DNA of 64,000 bases, taken from positions 26,496,227 through 26,560,226 of the forward strand of contig NC_134515.1 in assembly GCF_027942865.1 (NCBI RefSeq), written 5' to 3'. The translations under genes were made by a program, and so were the position numbers. This document shows positions 43,451 through 59,529 of the stretch, piece by piece. The DNA comes from Odontesthes bonariensis. Lineage: Eukaryota; Chordata; Actinopteri; Atheriniformes; Atherinopsidae. Every line of letters starts with the position of its first letter. The stretch's first letter is position 1. The notes under the pieces are model-generated. The model was not told where the DNA came from. It was given only the letters and a program-made list of their open reading frames with translations, and made no database searches.

Positions 43451-46400
43451 ATGAGTGGGACCTGTATCCATGAGCCCCGTGCCCCTTCCCCCTCCCTGTC
43501 AGGCTTTAGTACCCCCATCTCAGAACCCCCCTATCGAAGACTCGATGGAGACACCCCTGCCTGCACCCCAGAAACGGACCTGACCCCAACACAGTGTGTC
43601 CTCCGAAACGTACTGTCCATTGACACTGGCGGACAGGGGGCGCCGGGCGGCAGCAGCCCCACTCCCAGTGATGGACCCTCAGGCCACTTTGACAACAGCG
43701 TGCTGAAACTACATGAACATGAGGCCTGCCAGTTTGCCGGCGGTGCAGAGGCAGGACACAGTCCGGAGGCTGGCGCTGTTCGGAGCCAAGCAGAGAACAT
43801 TCGACTACAATCAGGAAGTGGAGGTTTTTTAGAGGGACTGTTTGGCTGCCTAAAGCCTGTCTGGACCATGATTGGAAAGGCCTACTCTACTGAACATAAA
43901 CACAACCAAGAAGGTATGTTGCACCTCTGTGCTATCTGACTGTGCTGTGTTTGGAAGGAGAGATCAGACTTTAACATGTTAGTTGTTCACCACATAAGAT
44001 TATTGTGCTGCCTTCCTTAATAGAGCACCACAGAAGATGAATATTTGAAGCTTCATCTTCACACTGGTGGAATGAGTTTAAGTCCAGTTCTTCTTAAATA
44101 GAAGTACAGAGGGGTATAAGCAATTATTCAGCTCCAAGTGTCTGCTTTTTTATGAAATATAGAATCATTTGAGCTGGATGTCAAACAGTTATTTAATATT
44201 ATACAGTTATATTAAATCGTGTTCAGGACTCAAACCACTGCCAAAAAGGCTGGTAATTGCTTCTTTAACCTTCAACAAAGTATTGATGTGTTTCTTGTTA
44301 AGTCCTAATAAACAAAAAGTAACTGACTGTGTGTTAAATGTGGGGAAAAAAAACTTGAGTACAAAGCCTTGAAATGTAGAGGAGCGGAAATTCAAAGTGG
44401 CAGAAAATGAACAAACGCCTTGTACTCAAGAACACCTCTTGAATAAATCTGCTTTGTTACTTCAAAGATCTTAAACTCCAGAATTTTCACTGCTCACTGA
44501 CTGACACCTTGTCCAGATGGCAGCTTGTCTGTGTTCTCATCTCCAGCATCATCAGCTACGCTGAGGTTTCACAGCTGGAGGGGGGGGGGGGCATCATGTG
44601 CTTCTGCCTTCGCTGCTGCAGCTCTCAAGAGATGTCGACCATTCAGTGGACCTCATGAAGAATTGATCTGCCTGTCTCTTTTATTCTGTGAGGCTCGTCC
44701 GTCTTTAGTGACCATGCCTTCGCAGTCATTTAAGCAATGCCAGTGTGACAGATGACAGACAGATTAGACTATAAGTGGATTCTTCTTTCTTATCCAGTTA
44801 TTCTCTTAGCTCCGGATATAAATGAAATGGACTGCTTGATAAGTGCCAGTATATCATCTGTGTGATCATGGCAGGTGCTTTGTATGATGCAGTTGTGTCC
44901 TGATTGCTCATGGGCTTCATATTGGCTCAGCCAGCCCCTTTAATCCTTATATAGACATTGGGATGCTGTCCAATGTGTGATAGCTATCAACTAAATAATT
45001 ACTGTGAAAAAGCCACTAAGAAACCATTTCTTGCTTTTACATTTAATCATCAATGTTTATTTTGTTGGTCTGAGTATAGAGTCCTGGGAGGTTCCTTTTG
45101 AGGAAATTTCTGACTTACAGTGGGTGGGCAGCGGGGCGCAGGGGGCCGTCTTTCTCGGAAAGTTCCACGGAGAAGAGGTGGCCGTAAAGAAAGTGCGGGA
45201 CATCAAAGAGACCGAGATCAAACACCTCCGTAAACTCAAGCATCCCAACATCATTACTTTCAAGTGAGAAACTCATCACTGATATTTTACTGTGACAAAC
45301 TTCCAGTCACGCAGCTCTGATTGTGCTTCCCTTTTTCTGTTCACCAGTGTTCTGCCATCTGACTGCCTTGCTTTTTTCCAGGGGTGTGTGCACCCAGGCT
45401 CCCTGTTACTGTATCTTGATGGAATATTGTGCCCAAGGCCAGCTGTATGAGGTGCTGAGGGCGGGCCGTAAAATCACTCCTTCCCTCCTGGTTGACTGGT
45501 CCATGGGCATTGCAGGCGGCATGAACTACTTACACCTCCACAAAATCATCCACCGAGACCTCAAGTCCCCAAAGTAAGACTCAGAGCAGTCATCCTGGTG
45601 ACAGCTTCTTTCAGCATAAGAACTGAAATTTCATGACTTGCTCTTTATTATGTACTATATGTGTAATCTCACCTTCCCCAGCATGCTGATCACACATGAC
45701 GACCTGGTTAAGATCTCTGACTTTGGCACCTCGAAGGAGCTCAGTGACAAGAGCACGAAGATGTCGTTTGCCGGCACTGTAGCCTGGATGGCTCCTGAAG
45801 TCATTCGGAATGAACCAGTTTCAGAAAAAGTGGATATCTGGTGAGCCTGATGATCATTCACATCTGATTCTTGATCCAGTGTGGCAGTTTAGCGGTTGTC
45901 TGTAGTATAATACATTACAGAGAAAGAGGAGGTAACGTGTCAGTACTATGATTTGATAGTTATGATTCAAGTTTTACAAAAACGGAAATTCCTCTCAGGT
46001 ATTTGAAGTTGTGCTTACTGGTGCTTTCTAAGTCTGAATTTTCTTGTTGTGATTTGTATTAATCGAATTTCCTCTTCTCTCACTTTTGTTGACAATAACT
46101 TGAACACGTTGAAACTGTCTGAACAAATAAAGCTTTGCTTATCTTAAAGGTCCTTTGGTGTGGTGCTGTGGGAGATGCTAACTGGGGAGATCCCTTACAA
46201 AGATGTAGACTCATCTGCCATCATCTGGGGAGTGGGAAACAACAGTCTGCAGCTGCCCATACCTGAGAGCTGTCCAGATGGCTTCAAAATCCTCCTCAGA
46301 CAGTGCTGGTAAGCAGTGCCTGGAAATGGACAGTTGGAATGAGGATATGAGAGCAGATGAAAGTATTAAAGCTGATGGCTGAGTGAAGTTGCATGGAGAG

Positions 46401-49400
46401 GCGTTAGTCTATAGTTTAAAGACTTTATTGATTTTACAGTGCATGGTGAATGTACACAGCTGTGTTTCCCATCTTGGATGTGCAGGAACTGTAAGCCCAG
46501 AAATAGGCCCTCTTTTCGTCAGATCCTTCTTCATCTGGATATAGCGTCAGCTGATGTACTATCCACTCCACAAGAGACATATTTCAAGTGTCAGGTATGG
46601 GTAACCTTTTTGGTTGTGCTTACCTTGCAATCAATGTTTGGGGCTTTGGGAATGGTCAAAATTTCTGTTTAAATATCTGAGTTTAAGGGTTATCCGATCC
46701 TCAGAAGGAATATGGCTAAAGATGAAACAGCCTCCTATCTTAAGCGAGATCAGTTTATTTTTTTTTAAAAGAAAGAAAGGAATACAATGCAAAAGAATGG
46801 GCACCGCAGGATAGTTTCAGATAGCTTTTGCCAAGATGTCAGAACATGTTTAGCTTCCGTGGGCCATGGCTTTTTCACAATCATCTTTTAGGTCAATTGA
46901 TACAAATTTCAGAGCTTTATAAATACTCTAAGTCTTGTTCCATTGATAAGCAGCCATGGGTTCATGTGCACATCTGCTTACAACTGCAAAGTAAAATTAA
47001 TTAAACCCCATAAAAATGCAATAACACTGACACAATAATGACAAAATTCAGCTTTAGAAGTTTGCAAGTAAGCACCTGAACAAGCATGTCAGAGGAAGCA
47101 TCAGTTCCTCTGAAATGATGAAGATATAACAGAACATATCTCTAGATGCACAGCAGAGACATGGATTAATGATATGTTGGGCTTCTGTTGCAGCCTGTGT
47201 GACTGACAGAAAATAAAAACAAACCCACAATGGACTACCTCAAGAGATGCACGAGTTGAAGGTTTTTGCCGTTGCCCTCAAAAGTAAACATCCTCAAGAA
47301 ATATGTGTAGTCCAAAAAAGAGCAGTGCTTACAGGAATCTCACAGAACTAAAAGCATTTTGCAGAAAAAATGACCTGAATATAAGAGCTAAAAGCATTCA
47401 CAAGATGTGACAGTTTTCAAAGGAGCTATTACTCTCCGATGACCACGTAGGATGCTCAAACTTTTGCTTTGGCCCCTTGAAACCATGAAAGATGGTAAAG
47501 GAAGCATGCAAGCTGTTAAGTAAATGTACTTTTGTCATTTTGCAAAACTACGGTGGAGCTTCATTATTTCTACTGTTTCCACTGTATGTCAATATACACA
47601 ACCAGAGAAATACATCAAAGTAATCAGTCAAATTAAATGCCACGCAAAAGAGAACTGCTCTTTAAGTCAGTTGGTAAGAGCTGGTTAACAGAAATGTGTG
47701 CTCAACAGGCTGAATGGCGGGAGGAGGTGAAACAACATTTTGAGAAGATTAAATCTGAGGGCACTTGTATTCACCGACTTGATGAGGAACTGATCAACCG
47801 ACGCAGAGAGGAGCTCAGGTTTGTTATTCGCTGTTGGATCTCAGGTATATTGTTGATGAGCACTCAAGGCAACATGCTACGCCAGATCCTTGTAATTGTA
47901 AGTGTGTATGCATGACCCCACTTCCCTTTGTCCCTCCTCTTGTTGCCTCTCCTTTATCTGCCTCTGTGAGTGAAATAAGTGCCTTAAGTGTACATCTGTT
48001 GCAAAGGATCTGGATTCTCTCAGGCAGATACACAATGACATAAGCAGCCTCTTTTTGTTTTCAGGCATGCTTTGGACATACGTGAACACTATGAGAGGAA
48101 ACTGGAGAGGGCTAATAACCTTTACATGGAGCTTAGCGCTGTCATGCTGCAGTTAGAGCTCAAAGAGAAAGAGTTGCAAAGGTACCTTTGAATGTATCCT
48201 ACAAATGAATTGGCCACGGCACATTTACATGCACACTTTGATGTGATTTGTTATTTCTTTTCAGGAGAGAGCAGTCTTTGGATAAAAAGTATCCGGGTTT
48301 GTTCAAGCACCACAGCTCAAGACAGAGCAGCTCCTCCAACTCCATGGACAAACTCATGAAAAAGAGAAACGTGCCACAGAAACTGCCCTCTGGAAAGAGG
48401 TGTGAGATCTCATTTCAGTGGGTATTTGATAAAAGATTGATACTAAAATGGATGAATGAATATTCATCAGGCTTGCGTAAGTGTAGTTGTTGACTAATCC
48501 CTCCCACTCTTTTAGGCCAGACATCCTTAAGTCTGAGGTCATCATTCCCAAAATGGATTCTTCTGTAATGCAAGTCACTATCCCAGCCTGCCCAAACAGA
48601 AGCTCCACTTCTCCCAGCCGGTCTCGGAGAGTGAAGACCCGCCATCGCAAGACAGGTAAGGGCAGCAGCGGGGACCTGGCTGGACTTAAAGCTAATCAGT
48701 CCTCCCCTAACAGGGACACTACTGCCCAGGCTAACAGTTCTACCACCAACACCTCCAAGCAGCTTTTGGAGCCCTCTGCAGCCCTGCGAGGCCTCAGCCA
48801 CGAGCAGCAGCAGAGGCAGTTCTCCTCCTCCAGCCCAGACCTCATCTGCACCACACTAGAGGCAGACGGCCAACGAAAAGGGGAGCCCTCAGTAAGTGGG
48901 CTCGAGAGAGGGGGGAGCCTCAGCGCCTCTGCCGGTTTAGGGGGGTCAGAGGGAGGGGCAGCCGGTCTGGATGATCTCACAGAAACTCCTCCACGCAGCG
49001 ACACTCCCAGCGAGGATGCTGCGTCATTCCCGTTCTCCAGCAGTCCAGACTCGCCATGTGGGAGGGGAGCGGGAGCAGGAAGGGGATCCCTGGGGTCTCG
49101 TCGCCTTTCTCACGACGGGGAGGACAAAGAGGATGGAGCTGGTGCTGTGAGGTTACCGCGGGGGGCGTCAGGGGGAATTGGGAGTCAGCATCTCACACCT
49201 TCAGCCATTCTGTACAGGGCAGCTATCACACGCAAACAGGTACAGTACTGGATATTTGTTCGTGTTCCTCGCCATCCTTCTGACTGTCCTTTAAACATGT
49301 TCACTGTGCATCTTTTTCTGCTTCTGATTACAGAGGCGTGGAGTGTCATCCGAAGAGGAGGAGGGTGAAGTTGACAGCGAGGTTGAGTTGCCACGGAGAC

Positions 49401-51180
49401 GGTGAGTAACTTGCTGTCCTTCGTCACTGGAAAATTCCCTTAAGCCATCTTTCCTCTCTGACAGTTTGCAGATTTGTTTCGAGAACTAAGAAGTAATTTT
49501 TCGGTTTGCGTCATTCTCACACATCATCAAACTCAGTGATCTTCAAACCAGTTTTTCTTTCTTTTTAAATCTCTCCAGACGCCCGACCAGCATTACCAAG
49601 TGCCAGTCGGTATCTACGTTCAGTTCAGAGAACCTGTCGGTATCAGACGGCGAGGAGGGCCACACAACCGACCACTCTCACAGTGGGACACCCGACGTGG
49701 TCAGCACCAACACCGACGACAGGTTGGACGACCGCAGTGACGACCTTCTCTCTCAGGGATCGGAGATCCCGGCGGACAACACTGATCCTGCGCAGGCTTC
49801 TGATGGCCTGTCAGAGAAGGACGGAGCACTGGGGCAGGGGAAAGCTCAGCTGGACGCCGGGCAGAATCCTAATGAGGTAAAGTAATGAGGAAAAAAAGTT
49901 ATCACGTTGGGGCCTGCTGCCACATGACAGATGTGTATGAGTCTGATTGCTTTGGTAAAATCCAGTTCCTGATTTATTTCCCAAAACCATGACCCCCCAG
50001 ATTCATCTGATTACCCTTCAAAGGCACCTGACCCCCAGGTTTGGAAACCAAATAACAAAACTGTTAAACTGTATCTAGAGCAGAGAAACTATTCACTATA
50101 AATCTTTACCTGCTGCAGGGAGGTTTACTGGAACTATTTTTTACCGCAGAATGTACGGAAGTATTGTTATGCTTAATAATAGGACTCCACAATATTAGGA
50201 AAAAATGCATTGAAATGGGAGTGATTTTGAAAGATTGAATGGGGTGCATTTGTTGTAGGAGAAGAGGCGCTTTGAATTAAAAAAAAATTTTTTTAAAAAG
50301 CTGAAAATGATTTTTTTACTGCGAAGACTTTTTCTTACGCAAACCATTCCCCAAGTTTAACAACTCTACAAGTGGTTTTAGCAAAGCTAAGAGAGAAAAA
50401 AAGCAGGTGAGTCTTTCTTCGGTGAAGAATCAGTTGTTTTAGAAGATTGCATTCATTTAATAATTTTCAGTCAATGAAGGCTGAAGTCAGTGATTCAGCA
50501 CAACAGGAGAGTATTTGCAGTGGATGTCAGTCAGATCTGGCTTTTCGCTGCTTTGCACTTGGGATAGCTTTGTGGCAGAGCTTTGTGGTGCCACTTTAAA
50601 ATGGTTAAACGAATGATTTACATCATCTTTTGTTGTGGAAACATTTTTTAAAGGCCCTGCCAACAATTCTGGAAACATACAACCCAAGGAATTGCCAAAA
50701 AAGCATCAGTTTTTTATTTACCTCTGCATCTCATTTGAGCTTTCATTTTGTATCAAACAGCAAAAAAAGGTGCAGCGTGATGTGTGGGAGATAATTTGCC
50801 GTTTTTTTTAAATTGCACATCCTGCAGTGGGACACTGACTCAATATATGCTGTTATTTTGCAGTACGGTACAGGCACTTGTAACGGACTGTTTTTACATT
50901 GCTCTATTGTTGCTTTTACTTGAGTGCCTTCAACCACTTCCTGAAACATAAAACAACAAAATGAAATTCCTCTCGGCTGTGGCTCATGTATGACACCTTT
51001 TCTCACTTGCTATTCTATCTTTAGAGTCGGGCTTTGTGTGATGATTCTGACTGCGACAGTGCTGAACTGGATCAGTCAGGTAGCGGAGAGCCCAGCCGTC
51101 CTCCCAGTGCTGGAGCATGGGTGCCCCCGTCTCAGCCCTATCAGGGGTCTCCACAGGCGTCCCATACGGGACCTCCGTAG
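43451..51180 (+). CDS. map3k12: Dual leucine zipper kinase DLK (MAP3K12), 13 coding exons
   Basis: Upstream kinase of the MKK4/MKK7-JNK cascade in neurons, acting in axon injury signalling and regeneration. Coding exons: 43451-43913, 45080-45263, 45382-45573, 45682-45840, 46150-46308, 46486-46594, 47709-47818, 48065-48181, 48265-48399, 48516-49239, 49334-49401, 49579-49876, 51025-51180; 2874 bases, 957 residues, all phases consistent. The first ATG at 43451 starts [15 protein letters not shown], as in other DLKs; the exon begins at an acceptor at 43389/43390, so a non-coding exon precedes it. Cys133 in LFGCLKPVW corresponds to the palmitoylated Cys127 of mammalian DLK. Relative to human, the N-terminal region has an insertion around residues 49-85. 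DLK rather than LZK (MAP3K13) is indicated by the N-terminus and the tail. Confidence 0.96.
43914..45079 (+). other. map3k12 intron after first coding exon
   Basis: A 1.17-kb intron with a run of 12 G at about 44580-44591. No gene or clear transposon seen. Confidence 0.6.
45080..46594 (+). other. map3k12: map3k12 exons encoding the kinase domain
   Basis: Residues about 163-405. Visible motifs: glycine loop [10 protein letters not shown] (170-179), catalytic lysine in VAVKK (Lys191), HRDLKSPN (Asp275), DFGTSKEL (Asp293), the activation segment, and WMAPEV. Exon junctions fall at human positions. The sequence is almost identical to mammalian DLK, so the enzyme should be active as a Ser/Thr MAP kinase kinase kinase. 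Confidence 0.95.
46595..47708 (+). other. map3k12 intron between kinase and zipper exons
   Basis: A 1.11-kb AT-rich intron; nothing recognisable within it. Confidence 0.6.
47709..48399 (+). other. map3k12: map3k12 exons encoding the leucine zipper region
   Basis: Residues about 423-542. A long heptad-like helical stretch runs from [18 protein letters not shown] through [20 protein letters not shown] to [20 protein letters not shown], with leucines spaced for two zipper segments. In mammals this region drives the dimerisation and autophosphorylation needed for activity. A basic RNVPQKL patch follows. Confidence 0.93.
48516..51180 (+). other. map3k12: map3k12 exons encoding the C-terminal regulatory tail
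   Basis: The 724-base exon encodes a low-complexity Ser/Gly/Pro tail with conserved islands [22 protein letters not shown] and, in later exons, [35 protein letters not shown] and SQGSEIP. Residues 881-886 read SDGLSE. The last exon gives [11 protein letters not shown] and a short proline-rich end that differs from mammals. The acidic and serine-rich blocks suit phospho-regulation. Confidence 0.92.
49877..51024 (+). other. map3k12 last intron
   Basis: A 1.15-kb AT-rich intron. No gene or transposon seen. Open frames here are on the minus strand and unsupported. Confidence 0.6.
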
Positions 51181-53510
51181 TTCACTGGACACGAGCAAAG
51201 ACCTCCAGCTACCCTTCAATGAGCATCCATCACAAGCGGACACTAATCTGTCAGTGCAGTACATTACTGTTACCATGAGGGATCACACTTACCACACCAC
51301 TCAGACTATGACAAGTCGACTTATGGAGTCTCATAAGTTAGTTGACGGGCAGAACTGCATCAGATGACATAGGACATTTGTCATAACCTGACATCAAATA
51401 TTTTGGCAGCTTGTGACATCAGATAAATGATGTTAAGTAACATAAATTTATGTTAAGTAGGGTTTTCTTAGGCAAAATAGTTACCACGGTAACCCTAGCC
51501 ACTGCTCCAGTTCAGCAAAAAAACCCTCCTCAGATGCACACGCACGCACAAAAAGATTATACACTCTTAGTCCTTTAAACACTTTAATCCTCACTCTGGA
51601 GCATCCTCCATGATACTCCACACACTAATGCATTAAATACTAATGAATAATAATGTAAATATCCATGACATACCACATGAGAAATATCTAACTTTATTTT
51701 ATTTGTAAGATAAAACGTAAAACTTAACGGTATGCAGCCTTGTGAACAAATGCATGACTACATGTTTATAATTTATGGTTCGAATGTGTCTGTTTTATAT
51801 TTTGTGAAAGTTTACACTTTTTTAATCCTGAAAGTATTAGTTCCGTTATTATTATTTCTGTTTTCTTTTTTTGTTCATAAATGTAAGCACTTAAAGGGAA
51901 AAAAAAAGAAAAAAACTAAATGGAATGAAAATCACATCAAAACATTGATCATGATGCATAAATAGGGATCTCAGTAGATGATATATTATTTTTTTTAGCC
52001 CTCTTACTACTGAGTTTCACACACGCGCGCACGTTTGACACGTGTGAGGTTTTTATTGAGTCTAGCAAAGCTTTGACAAGATGGGAGACTTTTGGACTCA
52101 CTCAAAATGAGCCTTTGCCATTTTATATAAACGATAGCTGACTAAGTTATTCGGTGCAGTGTACAAAATGTTTTTTTTTCCTGTTATTTAGCAAACTATC
52201 ATTGACACAGATGGGGGCTCAAACTAATAGAAACATCTGTCTGCTGTTTCAACACCTTTGCAAAACAATTTAATTCAAAGGGAAGAAGAAAAAAAACTAA
52301 AAACTTAGCATTATGACCATTATGATGGTGGCATTCATGGTAGGACTGTTACACTAAAGTACATTAATGTAGGCAAGTTGTGTCAAATAAATTGGCAACT
52401 TATTGTTTAGTGGTATTGCTGTGCCAGGTCTTCAAAATGCTGGCTTTAGAAAAAGTTATGGTCGTCCTTAAGCACGTACCAGAATCACGAACATAGATAT
52501 CATCTTTTGCTTCAACAATTTAAGCATCAAAGTGTTTTTTCACATAAGCACTCAAACACTTCAGCATTGCGCCATTACTCATTGACCAATGTTAAGACTC
52601 ATCGTGGAATATTAAAATTAGCTCGCAATTTATTTTACATAAGCAAGGATATCTCTTTATTTATCCCATAGATTTCCCTCGGTTGTAAAAGCCTGGCACC
52701 TCCATTCTGCGTAATGTAACTCAACAGTAGCAAATATGAATCAGGTGAGCTATGCTAGCTGCTAATGTAGCCTCCAGTTTCTTGTCTGCCTCAGACACAG
52801 TACAAAACAATTGTTTACAGAGGTAACCTCAATTCTCTCTAATGGCACATCTCCATAGTTCTTTACAATTGTCCTCCTTAGCCCCAATCGCCGCTGACTC
52901 AAGACAAGATCATTTGAGGTGATGTTTGTGAAGCTGCAGTTGGTTAAAATTGGGATCAAATGTGGAAAACCTGTTCGGTCAAAAATGTGGACAGCAAAGA
53001 GCTTCTTTGAATGACGAACACTCCAAAGTCAGTGTTTCCCCCTTGATGAAGGCAACATTAAGCCCCAAAGCAGTACATCTGCTTACTTAAAACTATATAA
53101 ACAGTGATGTGTGAAACTGGTAGCGTGCCATTTTTTGTAATGAACCAAAAGGCCTCGTTATGACGTTGGCAGGCTTCTTAAAAACCTCATCCGACTTTTA
53201 CCCTTTAAATGACTGCAGGAGTAGCCAGATAAAGAGTCGTGCACTTCTCTGTGGTGGTTACAAGTAGAACTGTAAGTATCCTTTGGGTTTAAATATCCAT
53301 TTTGTTTTTATACAGCATTGCACATTGTACTTGTAACATAGGAGGTATATCAAAAAGCTAAATATTATGAGCAACAATAAATAATGTTATTGGTTAAAAA
53401 CAGATGTGTGAAGTTTGTTTCGTGGAGATGGGCCACGGTTTAAGCTACAGTTTGTGCTGTTGCTGCATCACCTGAGACGAGTGAACGAGAAATAAATGAT
53501 TATTTTCAAT
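51181..53510 (+). other. map3k12: map3k12 3' UTR (extent approximate)
   Basis: Non-coding, AU-rich sequence after the TAG at 51178-51180. AATAAA hexamers at about 52386-52391, 53376-53381 and 53491-53496 are candidate ends. If a distal one is used, the 3' UTR is over 2 kb. Confidence 0.5.
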
Positions 53511-53684
53511 GACTTCAAGCATGTCCAAAATGTTCCAGTGTCATTTCTTCATGTCCAAACGTGTCCTTTTACACCTCCGGGTCAAAGGAAATTGTTTTTC
53601 CTAATCAGTCTCACGGATACTGATGATTAGGTGCTGGGAAAGAATACGTGAGCCACAAAAGGTGTGTTTAAGCATTTCACATCT

Positions 53685-54867
53685 TTTATTTCTGTATTTC
53701 ATTTCTTCAACAATTGCACCCAGATCTACAATAGTTTGAAAACGTGCACAAAAAACTTGAGTTTCTTCATCCTGCAAAGAATAATAAAAATAAAATCTGA
53801 CCCAGGCAAAAAAGGATAGCAGGAAACTAGTGTTAATTCTATAGTTCTCCTTCTAGTTAATCATAATTTAATACCTCAGCATAATATACTTATAAAGACC
53901 AATACGTCTTGTAGTTTTTTGCCCCTTGCAGCATTCCCCCAGCCCTGCAGTTAAAAAAAATATTTTCTCTATTTAAAACAAACATTTCAATGTTATCGTC
54001 ACTATGGTCTTAGTAATTTCTGAGAAAAGAAAATATTTTCCTCTCATTCAGGCCCCCCCTCCCTCCTGGGGACCAAGGCCCACCCACCCTTATCAGAATC
54101 CAATACACAACAATGCTCAAAAGTCCTGAACGACAAATAAAACGGATGGAAACACAGGAATGACACAAAACAATTACTCAGCAAGTTAGAGGTTGAGACA
54201 TGATGTAGCTTAAAAATCATCTTTTGAACCCGCACTAAAGAAGACATAAATCACCTTCTGACTTCAAAGTTTTTCCTGTATACGTCCTCAGCTCCTTTGC
54301 ACCCTCCAAAACCCGTTAAAACCCACAACGCCTCTTCCAGGAAGTACAGCTTCAAATAGTAAATGGCAAATATCAATGTTTTTTTTTACTTGTACAAGGA
54401 ACCGAGTATTAAATAAAAAATAAATAGATATTTAAAAAGGAGGGAAAGAACAGTCCATCTATAATGTTATCGTGTTTTTTTTTTCTCCAGGATTTTTACA
54501 TTTTCTAAGAAAAATCTGACATAAGAAAAACATTATTTATGCCTTTTCAGATTTTTCTAAAACGCTTAACCTACAGTATATCAAGAAGATCATACAGATA
54601 TACAGCAAAATAAGAGGGGGGGTAAAAATAAAATACAACTGAAGAGAGTCTTTGAAAACTATATGCAAAGGGAATTTAAAAACATAATAAATAAATATAA
54701 TACCAATATCATGAAGATGGTGTAATTACAACTCTGTAGGTGTCTAAACAAGGCAGGAGAAAACAGTGAGTTTCGAGTAGTTGGTTTTTGCATTAAGTTC
54801 AATAAAGGACCTCTTGGTAAAAAGTAGGGGGAGGGGTTACATTAGGTGCTGATGAGGATCCGCCATG
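53685..54867 (-). other. pcbp2: pcbp2 3' UTR
   Basis: On the minus strand, sequence after the TGA at 54868-54870 runs through AU-rich DNA to AATAAA at 53685-53690, giving a 3' UTR of about 1.2 kb. Long U- and A-rich runs are present. No coding frame continues. Confidence 0.6.
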
Positions 54868-58341
<3,474 letters not shown>

Positions 58342-59258
58342 CGCTGCAGCGTAATCCAAACAATACACTGGCCCACAAAGTGAGTTTTTGGTTAGCGGCT
58401 GTATGTCTGCAACAGAGTGGGGGGAAAGAAAGCGTCAGGGACAAATGTGCTTACAGGAAAGTGTGAGGACGTCTCAGAGTGAAGCCGTGTTTACTACAAA
58501 AAAAAAAAAAAAAAAGGCTGCAGTCAGCGCAGATCAATGGAGTGATGCGGGCAGTTAACATTTGTGGAGACGAGCTTGCTGTGCACTTAAGCAGCGTTTT
58601 GCTTCCAAAGAAGGAGGCGTTTCAGTTCAGTAATTCACATTAAACTGGCCCGTGTCCACTCATTCACGTTGGCACAATGACCCACTGTCTCCAAGAGGCC
58701 GGGTCTATTTCCTGGCACCAAAAAGCTGCCCCGACATAACTTCGAGCGCTCTTTTCAATGATTCTTTTGCAAGTTGACCAAATCCTTCCTACGTCCCATG
58801 GTGCCCCACTGTCGAGGGTGCATCAGTAGTAAAAACGGAGGGTAAACAAGACAACGTAAACACCGCAAATCCCATTTAGCGGGTGAGCATCACAGCTAGT
58901 CACGCAACCATGATATGAAAGCTCAGTTAGCACAGCAACGCATCCATCGTAACTTCCAAAAAAATCCAAGCTAATGACTTTAGAAATACGTTGAATTAAT
59001 TAATGGGGGAAATCGTCACATTTGCAAGATGTATAAAGGCACAGCGGGTGGTAACTAACTCCCATGCAGCCATTCAGTTAAACACAGCTCGGTAATTTTC
59101 CATTCAGTGGGCTAGCATTAGCATCGTCCGATCCTGGAAATAGCCGTATCCCGCGGCCTACGGATCGCACTGAGTTATTCCCGTCCTACACTCTGAGAGG
59201 GGAAAAGCAGAGAGGGCGCGAGAGATACATCACGAAACCGAATTTCTGTAAGTCTTAC

Positions 59259-59520
59259 CCGAACCGTCCCTTGAAGTGTGTTCAGGGGGTGGGTAGGGTG
59301 GCAAGGGTGGAAGGGGAGAGGTTCGGGAGGGAGTTTTGAAAGGATCCGGGGAAGAGGGAAGAGACGCCGCTGTGTGATCGGACTCCACTCTTCTCTTCTG
59401 CTTAACACAAAAGACAAAACACATTCAACTTTGACCCCATCGCTGCCCCGCCCCTCCACTGGGTCATCCACGCCCACCAGGGGAGGGGAGGGGGGGGGTC
59501 ACGCCCCCTCCCCACTATGA
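59259..59520 (-). promoter_or_regulatory. pcbp2: pcbp2 non-coding first exon and GC-rich promoter
   Basis: A good minus-strand donor (CGG/GTAAGA) at 59259/59258 probably ends the non-coding first exon. Upstream sequence is CpG-rich with GC boxes (CCCCGCCCCTCC on plus near 59445 and CGCCCCCTCCCC near 59503) and no TATA box, as for a housekeeping gene. Exact start sites cannot be placed. Confidence 0.5.
59479..59498. promoter_or_regulatory. G/C-tract, candidate G-quadruplex / i-motif
   Basis: Three or more G runs (4, 4 and 9) separated by single A bases on the plus strand; the sense strand of pcbp2 is therefore C-rich here. It lies in the presumed pcbp2 promoter. Confidence 0.6.
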
Positions 59521-59529
59521 ACTTTTCAA

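Noticed and set aside
48696-49004. Minus-strand frame opposite the large map3k12 exon
   Set aside because: Shadow of a Ser-rich coding exon; the plus frame is clearly the conserved DLK tail.
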